This document shows positions 10,699-21,067 of a DNA stretch of 64,000 bases, piece after piece. The DNA is from Ampullaceana balthica (taxonomy: Eukaryota; Mollusca; Gastropoda; Lymnaeidae), in NCBI GenBank assembly GCA_944989445.1, contig CALYLW010000569.1, forward strand, positions 542,111-606,110, in the 5' to 3' direction. The translations under genes were made by a program, and so were the position numbers. The first letter of the stretch is position 1. Every line of letters starts with the position of its first letter. The notes beneath the pieces are model-generated. The model was not told the origin of the DNA, did not search any database, and saw nothing but the letters and a program-made list of their open reading frames with translations.

Positions 10699-13144
10699 TA
10701 AATGTTTGTATGTTTCACTTTTCAACTTTCTGTTAGACAATCACGGAAAAACCAAATGACGGACGGGGACCAAATTTGGCAGGACGGTTCCTTTTACCCT
10801 GAAGGTGGTTTTAAGTTAGTTTTTGTAATTGTCCCTTTTGCCCGAATGCCGTAAATTAAATAATCAGAAAATGCAGAGACAAAGAATAACAAATTTAACC
10901 TCATTTCTGTATTGAACAAATTTACGCGGACGTTCAAATGCCGTTCAAAGCGAGTTACTTTTGGTGACGTATTTTTCCCCCAATGCCAATACTTTATTTT
11001 CAGCCGTGCGCATTTGAAAAAATATTATAATGTCTAATTACGGTGCGCACATTTTCGTGTACGCTTCATAATTTGAGCTGTGTAGTACAAAGAATTGTCA
11101 TTTTCTTTACTGTTACTTTATATATATTAGATAGACACGTAAACATATTTTATTACAACTGCCACACGATGCATTAGATTTAATTGTTTACACGTTTAAA
11201 TTAAATTGCGAATACGTTTTAATTATTTTCTGTTCCATAACTCGACATTTTATGAAAAACCTATTTATGTAATAATTGTGTCAGTATGTTTTTCAAGGCT
11301 TTCAATTTTAGCGGTGCACGTTTTAAAATCTTTTATCGCCTGATTACTGTGCGCACATTTTCGTGGACGCATCTTAAATTTAGCTGTGTCCTATTCATAT
11401 AACATTTATATTTTGTTTGTCTTTTACATAAGCTATTGTTTTTTTTACATAACCTATACACTTATACTATTTAAACTTAGGCTACCGGACCTATTAACAT
11501 AAGTAGATTAAACTAAATAAAGTGATCCTGAAAACGCTTAATTATTTTGTATTGCGAATTGAATATGTTATGTTCATTCCTTTGATGATGGATTAACAAA
11601 GGCCATTTTTAAAATCGATTATTGTCATGGTTTCACATGCGTTTTTAACATAAAATTGATTTGTTTTGTTTGCTTTTTTTAAAATTAGGAATATAGCCTA
11701 ATTTCTTTATTTATCTTTATTATCTTTATCTCATATACGCTGTTACAAATATTGTATTAATTACAATTGTGTTACGATGCAGTGTCATAAATATATAAGA
11801 GCTTTTTTAGTGACGACAGTGGCAGAGATCTTTTGGAAAAATGTCAACAAAGCAGTGGCCTTTTTTTAAAGGATACAAACAAACAAACACAAAAATATCA
11901 ACTGAGCTTTATATATTACATATGCGTTTAAATTATTTTATTTCAATTATTTCAACGATGCATTGTATTAATATTTTACATGCAATGAATAAAATTGGGA
12001 TTTTTAAAAATTTCATTCATACCTCGACATTTAATTAAAAACCATAGATGTAGCGAGTTTATTTTATGTTGAAAGTGATGGCCTATGTCAAATAAACTTA
12101 CACTTTAAAACTGTTTACTTAAGCTTTATTTACACTATACATTATAAACTTTCGCTACCGAACGTATTAACAAAAGTTGACTAAATTTAATGAAATGATC
12201 CTGAAAACGCTTAATTAATATGAATTGCGAATTGAATATGTTTTTATGTTCATTCCTTTGTATTCAGAATAGCATAGGCCATTTCTAAAATTGCCTTTTA
12301 ATCATTTTTAAGATGCACTTATTAACAGACGATTGAATCTTTTTTTTTAATGTATTTTATTTTTCAGAAATAAAATCTGGTGTGTGTGTGTGCTTTGAAT
12401 ATAATATACAAAATATGATGCCTTATCCGAAATAAGGGAAAAAAAAATGAACTAAAATGAACAGGTTTTTTAAATTGACCTCTTGCACCGAATGGGCCAG
12501 GGCCCCTTAATGCTATTTTCCCCCTATTGTAGGTATATAAAAAGTAGTTTAAGAGTTAGATATTGAGAAAAAAACTGGATTTTGACAAAACTTAGAATAT
12601 AAAAACTTAAGAGCCTATATTACTATAGGGCACTGAACTCTTAATTTCCATTCCTTCGAAAAAGTCTTTTTACTGAACTTTAATCATTGTATTCCCTATT
12701 CAATTTACAAGATATTGAGGAATATATATTGAGTACAATAGATAAAAACAACATTAAGGGCCCCAGGGCCCATTCTGGGCAAGATATAAAGTTCAAAACA
12801 CCTGTGAATTTCAATTTGTATAATAAGGGATACATGTGTCATTATTTGTCAAGATTGTTAATGACTGAATAATGAATAAAATCTTAAAGTTTTAAGAAAT
12901 GAGTACAATGGCAATAAAAAAAACTATAATATCACTCATTTTGGGGCCGGGGCCCTTAATATCGTTTCTTCTTTTGTACGCTATTTAATTATTTATTTAT
13001 TTATCCGTTTGCTATGAAACTTGGATTTTTTTTTCACACTTCCACGACAATGTCTTCAGAATTATTTTTAAACATACCACTCATTGGTTTCTTTAAATTT
13101 ATTCCTTTTTACTTTGATCGTTGCGAAGCACGACGGGTCTACTA

Positions 13145-14160
13145 GTATATATATAAAGCTCAGTTGTTTGAAAGTTTCACTTTTCAACTTTCCGTTCGTT
13201 ACACAATCACGGAAAAACCAAATGACGGACGGGGACCAAATTTGGCAGGACGGTTCCTTTTACCCCGGAGATGGTTTTAAGTTAGTTTTTGTAATTGTTC
13301 CTTTTGCCCGAATGCCGTAAATTAAATAATCAGAAAATGCAGAGACAAAGAATGAAAAATTTAACCTATTTCTATATTGAACAACTTTACGCGGACGTTC
13401 AAATTCCGTTCAAAGCGAGTTATTTTTGGTGAAGTTTTTTTTTCCCCAATGCTTTATTTTCAGCGGTGCGCATTCAAAAAATAGTACATTGTCTAATTAC
13501 GGTTCGCACATATTCGTGCACGCTTCTTTTCAAAAAATAAAATATAAGCATAAACAAATGACGTAATTTAATATTTCTATACAATCCATACAGACCACGG
13601 GAATCAATATACATAATTAACAAAAGTGACTTATCCGTGTTTGATAAATATGAAATATTAAACTTGCTGAAATGTACACAAAGAATTTCATAATAATTAT
13701 AAATCCTTAAATCATATGTTTACATCGTTGCCTTTTCAAAAATTAAAATATAAGCATAAAACTATGACGTCATTCGTTTTAATTATTTTCTGTTCCATAA
13801 CTCTAAATTTAAATAAAACACTATTTATGTAATAATTGTATGTATTAGATTTATTGGCGCTATAGGTTAAGTAGATTTTGCATTTGGGTGTGTGTGGGGG
13901 GGGGGAGTACCATATTATCTTTATCTCATAGACGCTGATGGAAATATTGTATAAATTACAATTGTGTTACGATGCAGTGTCGTAAATATATATGAGCTTT
14001 TTTAGTGACGGCTGTGGTAGAGATCTCTTGGAAAAAATGTCAACAAAGCAGTTGCTTTTTTTAATGGATACAAACAAACAAACATACAAACATCAACTGA
14101 GCTTTATATATTAGATATGCGTTTAAATTATTTTATTTCAATTTTCCACGATGCATTGGA
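13145..14160 (+). mobile_element. Second Helitron-like element, 3'-truncated
   Basis: It starts directly after the CTAGT end of the previous element with ATATATATAAAGCTCAG, and repeats its interior (GACGGACGGGGACCAAATTT, then GGACGTTCAAATTCCG). It lines up with 10714-11960 of the first element and then fades. The tandem order suggests insertion next to an existing Helitron end. The apparent ORF at 13084-13320 spans the junction and is not a gene. Confidence 0.5.
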
Positions 14161-14280
14161 TTAATATTTTAATAAACTAAATTCGTTTACATAAAAGCGT
14201 AAATCTACACTGATCCTTTCTGTTAGCAAAGTAAAAAATATATCGATCAATTAATTCACATTTATAGAAATAATTTAAAC

Positions 14281-15468
14281 CAGTGTTGTCCAACCAGTGT
14301 GCCGCGGCACACTAGTGTGCCGCGAGAAAATTTTAGTGTGCCGCGAAAGAATTCAAAAATACCATAAATTGCTAGGCTTTTCGAACCTTCAAGTTTTGAA
14401 AAAAATATATACTTAACCGAAAAAGAATTGAATAAAAACGTTTCATGTTTGTATTTTTCTGGTTGTGAGAATCTCTTGAAAGCTACAAAATTTCTCTCCT
14501 CCATTGGGAGTAAATATCTGTTGTAAGTAAATAAAAAACCTTTCTTGCTGTTCACTTTTTTAAAAACTTTTAATTACAGACGGCTATGGATATTTATTTT
14601 TTTTGAAGTGAAGCCAGAAGGATTCCAGCGAGCATCAAAATGGAGAGAGAGCTGCGAAATCCAAGAAGAATGTTACCAAATGGAAATATCACGAGGAATA
14701 TCTTGAGTATGGTTTCATACAATGTGCAAATGATCCTTCTCTTCCGTTTTGTCTTAATTGTAACATGGCATTGTCCAACGAGTCCATGAACCCCAGTAAA
14801 CTGAAGCGGTATCTGAACTCAAATCATCCAGGATTTAAAGACAAGCCGAAAAGTTATTTCGCATCCATTCGTTCCAACTTAGAGCAGCAAAAAAAAATTA
14901 TGAAAAATATTCCTCATTTCCTATCAAAGCTCAGTTAGCAAGCTATAAAATTGCGAATCATTTGGTCGAACAAAAGAAATCTCATTTGGCCGCTGAGACA
15001 ATCATATTGCCGTCTTTACGAATCGCAGTTGATACTATGGATTTTGGACCCGACGCTGTTGAAAAATATATAAGATTCCACTGTCTTACCAGACGATGGG
15101 ACGTCGGATTGCTGACATTTCGACAGATTTGGACAATCAAATTAAAGAGCATTTTGCGGAAGCCGACGTATTCCAAAAGCTCTGGGCAATGCAAATAGAT
15201 GAAAGTACTGACATCAGCGGAAAGGTGCAACTGCTCGCATACGTCAAACGTGAAAGACTGCAGATGATAGACAGAAAAATGAGATTTTGCTTATCCAGCC
15301 ATGAGCCGCTTTTGAGCTCATCTGCTCCAAAGAAAACGCTCAAGTATCTCATTAATTATGAAAAATATTTTGAATAAACACTGATTTCTTGTTTTTTTTG
15401 TGAGGTGTGCCACGCAAATTTTTTACCAGTTTAGTGTGCCGTGAACGATTTTTGGTTGGACATCACTG
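14281..15468 (+). mobile_element. hAT transposon, internally deleted
   Basis: The ends are terminal inverted repeats (CAGTGTTGTCCAACCAGTG and, inverted, CAGTGATGTCCAACC) and are flanked by an exact 8-bp target duplication ATTTAAAC (14273-14280, 15469-15476). TIR start CAG/CTG and an 8-bp duplication are diagnostic of hAT. Inside lies a broken BED-type transposase at 14663-15377. The GTGTGCCGCG motif is repeated in the subterminal region. Length is 1188 bp, much shorter than an autonomous element. Confidence 0.9.
14663..15377 (+). pseudogene. hAT transposase remnant (ZBED5/FAM200-like)
   Basis: Three frames join into one protein. 14663-14938 encodes a BED zinc finger: WKYHEEYLEYGFIQCANDP, then FCLNCNMAL and KLKRYLNSNHPGF give the Cys-Cys-His-His pattern. 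The next part (about 14940-15095) reads KAQLASYKIANHLVEQKKSH and continues to the transposase linker. 15096-15377 holds QIDESTDISGKVQLLAYV, the first catalytic Asp region of hAT transposases. Frameshifts lie in the A-run near 14889-14897 and near 15100, and the rest of the catalytic domain is deleted. It cannot encode an active enzyme. Confidence 0.8.
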
Positions 15469-15476
15469 ATTTAAAC

Positions 15477-17880
15477 CGACAAACAAAGCAATCTGTGCTG
15501 GATTTACCTATCAGCTAAACAAGCTATAGCTTACAGCCCACACCTTCTTTGGGGCCCCCCGGATATGTTCTTCATATTTGGCACTGACAGAATATCTGGA
15601 CTTCAAAAGGGGCCCCATATCTCAAATAGCTTAGGGCCCTATCAAGCCTAAATCTGGCACTGAAAGCAAAATTATAGAACTAATAATTCAGTAATCATAT
15701 AACCTTAACACTACCGGAAAAATAAAACCTTATCTCAACCTTAAGCCTCTCTTAACCTTAACTTAATCTAGCCTTTAACCAAAACTATACAACCTTTGAA
15801 CTGAACCCGTTTTTACGTTTCTTTTTTTTTCTCTTCTTTTTGAGACATATAAAGTATAAAGGAATTGAAATCATAAGATAAACATTATTTTTTATTGTTA
15901 AGCCAAGGGTTTGTGCTTTAAAATAAATTATGTTTGTTGTTGTTTTTTTTAAACCGATTGATGACCTTAAAATACAACCCCGAGTTAACAAACTTTGTTC
16001 TGTGCTTTTTGGTTCATGGAGTCGTTAGGACAATTTTAATGTTCATGTTGAATTGTTTGTTCTCATCGATCCCTGATTGCTTACTCAAAATACAGAACAT
16101 TGTCCTATTTCCTGGAAATGGGAGCAGAGGCGTAACAACGACTTGGCATCGGGGCAGTTGCCAAGGGCGCCGAGGGCTAATCCTTCAATAATCAATTTAT
16201 TCTGTATAATTTAGTATTTTCCCTATTTCTGAAGGGCGCCAACAATACATTAGCCAAAGGCATTGAAAACCGAGCTACGCTTCTGAATGGAAGACAAATA
16301 TTTGCTTCAGAATCGTATTGATTAGATGATCATAAAATATTTAATTATAATTGAGTAAAAAAGATGGGAAGTGATAAAATTGCATATATTTTTCAGTTGT
16401 TTTTTTTAAAAAAGTTTTCCAAAAGTTACAAGCTTTAACATTTTGATCTGCACTTTAACTTATACAACACTCAGATAGACATAGGGATAAAAAAACAATT
16501 TACTTTTTTCTGTTTGCAAAACAAACACATACAAATTCTCGTTCTTCCCGTCCGGAGTTCGAGCGTGGAATGGGTTGGCTGAGGAAACCAGGAAAACCAA
16601 TTCTTTATCAAAAATTAAATACTCTAATTAAAATGCAAGACTAAAAATATAATATGGTTAAGCTTATGATGAAATAATCCTCTTTATAAAAGGAGCGTCT
16701 GTAACAGATAAGATAAGATAATATAAGATAAGATCAGATAAGATAACTGTGTCGAGTTGTCCTGGTTCAAACTGTAACCACCTTTGGAACTAATGCTGGA
16801 AATACTTTTTAAGTATAGTCGCCGGCATATTATATTTGCTTTGATCGTTCTTTTTATTTTTTGTTCAAGTAAATGATATTTTATTTTGTGTATTATGCCT
16901 ACGATTTTTGTGAAATAAGTCGTTTAGCAAGGGTGCGGGGAATCAACAACCTTAGAATCACTGACATAAACAAAGGAATTACACAGTACATACGTCACAC
17001 AGGATGGGCTGAGTTTAGACCCCTCAGCCGCCGCCGCGCGACGAATACGCCGCAAAATATTCGTCCGCCGAAAATTCGCCCGGAAAATATGCGGCGCGCC
17101 GCATTAGCCGCCGTATTTTGTCCGCCGTAAATCCACCGAAAAATGAACGAGCCGCCGTAACGTAAATTTTGTTTTCTTAACATTAATTGCGTTCCGTTTT
17201 AAAATCGAATTAATTTTTAGAATAACCGTCACCGAAAGTGTGACAAAAATGAGTTATTTGTACAGTTTTTTTTAACCTAAATAATCAATAAAATCATTAA
17301 TACAGTTCTTGCAAGTTATATTTTTCTTACAATCTTAATTTATAAAATACTAATTAAAATACAAATCAATAAATTAATTAATTTAAGTTATCGTTCAGCT
17401 TTGTCGGAAATAGGCGATTTATTATTACTTAATTATGACTCAACGACCTTCTACTAGCAGATATGTACGCCTAAATTAATTGTTTCAATTACCTAGATAT
17501 TAGTTTAGTCAATAACTGATGATTTTTAAGTTATCCTGAAGTTTTAGCACGTAATTTTTTTTTGCTGCGCATTTTAATTTTCTCGGGAGAACTTTCATTT
17601 TTAATTTATTAAATGCATTTATATATTATGTTATATTTTAGTTATTATAACGCTACTCGCTAAGAAACTAATGAACGTACATAAGAGATCCACAACAGCA
17701 TAAACGTGTAAGCCAATATATCAAAATTAATACCGTCCCATGCATTTCATAAGCCATTTAATTAATTGTATTTTGTTAAAATACAACAACGGTTGATTTT
17801 CCAGCTAATGAAATATTTAATTTACTAAGAAAGAGAGTAAATGTAAAAGTCAAAATTGTTTAAAATTCATTAATCTAAAC
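15477..17880. other. Non-coding stretch with repeat fragments
   Basis: No gene seen. It contains short GGGCCCC-type inverted segments near 15550-15640, a SINE tail at 16676-16746 and a CG-rich patch at 17015-17165. Frames such as 15934-16191 and 16873-17130 carry no recognisable domain. Confidence 0.5.
16676..16746 (+). mobile_element. SINE tail fragment
   Basis: AAAAGGAGCGTCTGTAACAG followed by repeated GATAAGATAAGA. It matches only the last 70 bp of the SINE copies at 9000 and 57286. Confidence 0.65.
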
Positions 17881-18800
17881 CAGTGGTTCCCAAAAATGTT
17901 GGACCCATGGACCCCTTTTTATTTTCAAAACTTGCCCACGGACCCCCACGTGAAAGAAACTACGTAAATGTATAGTGTAAAATATACACATTCAAAAAAG
18001 CTAAATTTTGATGAAATTTTTTTTATTGAAATAAAACCTTTTTTTTAAAAATAATAAAACTTTAAGGAATTAATGACTTGGACGAACGTGATTAGATTTT
18101 ATGAGTGTATTTAATTTATGTTCGACTCAATGTTTGTGAGTAGCAAATCCCTACGAGCACCAATTTCTAGTCGGTTTCTAGTTTTTTGTGATGAGATTCA
18201 TAACGGCACTGAATCAACGTTATGCCAAATAGTAAGATGGGAAAGCAGTCAGTCAAAAACTTCTATACAGTAACGCATAATGCAAGATATAAAATTGGGA
18301 TCTGCTTTTGTAACCAGAATTCGTGTTATCCTTGTTCAGACATGGGTTAAGTTCCTTTAAGTTCATTTTATGTATTTCAACAAGCTGCTCCTGTATTAGT
18401 ATGGATTCATCTGTGTTTGGGATCTGAGTTTTTCCAAGCCAAAAGGGTTCAACAGTCGGTAATATCCAGGTGAAGAATGTCTTCAAATCTTTGGTTTCTT
18501 GTGTGCATGAAGAGCCGTTAAGTGTTGACAGTATACCAGCAAATCTTATCTGTATTTTGCTATTTCGAAAGATTTGAAAACTGAGAAAATTCTCCTCTTC
18601 CCAAGTATTTTTGTTAAGAAAATTGTTTGCAACAAACGTACATATTACAATTTTAGTATTGGTTAAATTTAACTTTAATTGGTCAACTTGTAGTTTGAAA
18701 ATTAATTTCGTTAAATTTGGTAAACAAATAATTCAAAAAGGATATGTCATTTTTTGAGTTAAGTGTGTCGTAACTCGTAAATCATTGTCTTTGCTTTCCA
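17881..18800 (-). pseudogene. Second hAT remnant with decayed transposase
   Basis: 17881 starts CAGTGGTTCCCAAAAATGTT, a hAT-type terminus. On the minus strand, 18253-18486 encodes WILPTVEPFWLGKTQ, then EQLVEIHKMNLKELN, the C-terminal region of ZBED5-like hAT transposases. Downstream pieces such as TRNRLEIGARRDLL and LTNIESN continue the match with frame breaks and stops. I could not find the opposite terminus, so the span is approximate. Confidence 0.5.
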
Positions 18801-19520
18801 GGAATTTCAGCACTGAATCAAAGAGAGCATAAAATATATTTAAACGTGCACTTCTTTATAACCAACGTACTTCTGTGTGAATAAGTAAACGATTTTAATC
18901 TTTTGTTTTCAATATTTTTTTAATAAGTCTATACCTTTGTATATTTTTGAAATGATATAAATTGACAGATTGTCAATAAATGTTTTAGTTTGGTGGTGCT
19001 GATAAATTTTATTTCATTTTTTATGAAGCTTAATCTGTTGAAAGTAGAATTTTTTTGTTGTTTTTTTTCAAAAAGTCACAGATCATTTCCCATCCCTTTA
19101 GTTTTAAGAATGAGAAAGTTTTTTGCATTCCAATTCTTATTTAAAACTGAAATTTCAAAGTTATTTCGTCCACACCCCTCCTAGACATTCATTGAAACCT
19201 TTAAGCTTAACAATTTCATTAAAACTTAATATAAGTGGAAACGTCTTGAGACAAAATTTATTTTTTTACAATTATGTAGGTAAAAAATTAATATGCTATA
19301 GTTAAAATATAGATCGGCTATTTAAAAGCTATAGAATTATTATAGATTAACGAGATCAATTCGCAATTTATTTAAACCATTTTAATTTGATTAAAGTATA
19401 CTCTTTACCTATTTACTACTTAGAAGTTATTTATCTTTAACTTTAAATTATGAATTATTGATAGTTTCAATCTAATCTATATTCCTTATAACGAGCAAGT
19501 CTGTGTTTGTTTGTGTAGAG

Positions 19521-19709
19521 CAGGGATGGCCAGACCCAGAAATATATAAAAATTGTTGAGAGCCACATTGAAGCACTATGGGTCATTAAACCTGTCTTGG
19601 ATATCACCCAGAAATCTTTGTAACTTATCTTTCAACAATTGTACGCGGGCCGCAATGTGAACACAGAAGAGCCGCATGCGTCTCGTGAGCCACGGTTTGG
19701 CTACCGTTG
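19521..19709. mobile_element. hAT MITE 1 of a same-site pair
   Basis: It starts CAGGGATGGCCAGACCC and ends in GGTTTGGCTACCGTTG, an imperfect terminal inverted repeat. The 8-bp sequence GTGTAGAG lies on both sides (19513-19520, 19710-19717), the target duplication size of hAT. It is 189 bp and non-coding. Confidence 0.8.
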
Positions 19710-19717
19710 GTGTAGAG

Positions 19718-19912
19718 CAGGGGTCTCCAAACTACGGCCCGTGGGCCAGATGCGGCCCGCGAGGCCCTCTCATCCAGCCCCTGGAGACCTTTTAATCTCC
19801 AAAAAGATACTATTTTTACCTATAGTTTACCACAAAACTGTGTGTAGTTGGCCCCCAAACTGCTGTTTGACAGTTTATGTGGCCCTCCGGCAGAAATGTT
19901 TGGAGACCCCTG
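19718..19912. mobile_element. hAT MITE 2 of a same-site pair
   Basis: Terminal repeats CAGGGGTCTCCAAAC and GTTTGGAGACCCCTG are perfect inverted repeats. The flanking 8-mers at 19710-19717 and 19913-19920 are both GTGTAGAG, the same target as MITE 1. It is 195 bp and non-coding, with a GGCCCG-rich subterminal region. Confidence 0.9.
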
Positions 19913-20113
19913 GTGTAGAGTGCCCAAATGTTTCAACTTATTTTAAGTATTTAAAAAAATTCCCACATCAGACTTTTGATTATTTCTTAAATAAATAACA
20001 AAGCTAATAAAGGAATTAAGGAAAATCGATCCTGAATACTTTCTCAATTATAACAGGAGTAGTACTATGTAACAGTTCTCAGGCTTATGAAGTCAAAACT
20101 CTCACAGGCAATA

Positions 20114-20171
20114 AAGGTTGGTCCACACCTCTCAAATGATCGCGAGCATTTTAGAGGTGTGGACCAACCTT
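20114..20171. repeat. Perfect 19-bp inverted repeat
   Basis: AAGGTTGGTCCACACCTCT at 20114-20132 and its exact reverse complement at 20153-20171, separated by 20 nt. It would fold as a strong hairpin. It may be the core of a tiny MITE or a transcribed hairpin. Confidence 0.9.
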
Positions 20172-20752
20172 AACACTTGTCTTTGTGACAAAGCCACATT
20201 ACCCATTAATTGTATTACTATTGTTATCAAATTTAACGAAGGTGCGCTAGAAGTCTTTTAATGAATAATGACAGGATTTCGTTACTAAAATTTTTGTACA
20301 AGCTTTGTTTATTTATTATAATTAATATTAAAATCGCTAACAATAAAGAAAGGCATTTCCTATTCACCAAACATTCAGGACAAAATATATCAGCTTCTTA
20401 ATTCCAATGTCTACTCCATTATATTTGATACATATTTCTAATTTATACATATAATCCATTTAAACCTTTTTTTTAAAACTTACTATTTATTAAAATTAAT
20501 ACCTAATTACTCCTATAACCTAATTCGTTTCAGTCAACCACTCCATTAACAACAAAAAATGAAATTATATTTAAAATATATAAATATACTTCTAAAAAAT
20601 TAGGGACACGTTCAGGGAAAATAGAAATATAATAACGATGATATTTTGTTTTTAATGTTAGGATACGTTATGCGAGACTGTATGTTTATTTAGCTGCTGA
20701 ATCACTGGTACAAAACGACAGAAAAATGAAAATGCTGAGTTTTTATAAAGTC

Positions 20753-20758
20753 TTTATT
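20753..20758 (-). terminator. Candidate poly(A) signal of gene 1
   Basis: AATAAA on the minus strand, about 310 bp downstream of the gene 1 stop codon (21068). It is a short motif in AT-rich DNA, so only a candidate. Confidence 0.3.
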
Positions 20759-21067
20759 TTCATTTCAAGCATAAACAATACTGTAATTAGGAGTGGCCTC
20801 CTTCATAAGGAAATGAATTAAAGCCTCATTCCAAACACAACTTTGGTAAATTTATCAAAAAAATTGAATGTATTGCTGGCTTGTGATACTTAAATATTGT
20901 TGTCAAATACATAAACAGTGCTTATGGCTTATATGCCATTGAATAAACACAGACAAAAGATTGAATAAATATGTAAAAATATGCTAATCTTACATTTCAA
21001 AATAAAATTGCATAACAGTCCGAATGTTTTATAACAGATATAAAATATAAGTTTAAAAACAAATTGA

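Larger units (their letters stand above)
9464..10699 (+). mobile_element. Penelope-like element, 5'-truncated, with inverted terminal repeats
   Basis: A GIY-YIG ORF (9694-10404) is enclosed by long inverted repeats (about 9500-9684 and 10513-10698). The insertion is flanked by a 14-bp direct repeat AAATGTTTGTATGT at 9450-9463 and 10700-10713. Terminal repeats in direct or inverted array, and a fused reverse transcriptase/GIY-YIG protein, define endonuclease-bearing Penelope-like elements. The reverse transcriptase core is missing; only the C-terminal part of the protein remains. It inserted into the Helitron-like element at 9432-13144, so it is the younger of the two. Confidence 0.8.
9432..13144 (+). 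mobile_element. Helitron-like element interrupted by a Penelope-like element
   Basis: The 5' end TCTAATATATAAAGCTCAAA starts near 9432 after an A. The 3' end is GCGAAGCACGACGGGTCTACTAGT, a GC hairpin remnant plus CTAGT, ending at 13144. The interior after 10714 is shared with the element starting at 13145 (CACGGAAAAACC, GACGGACGGGG blocks). No helicase frame is seen, so it is non-autonomous. A Penelope-like element sits at 9464-10699, between two copies of AAATGTTTGTATGT. The inner part has GGGCC-rich inverted segments near 12490-12510, 12753-12780 and 12943-12958. Confidence 0.55.
19921..21067. other. Non-coding stretch downstream of gene 1
   Basis: AT-rich with no ORF of note. It contains the palindrome at 20114-20171 and, on the minus strand, a candidate poly(A) signal for gene 1 at 20753-20758. 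Confidence 0.5.
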
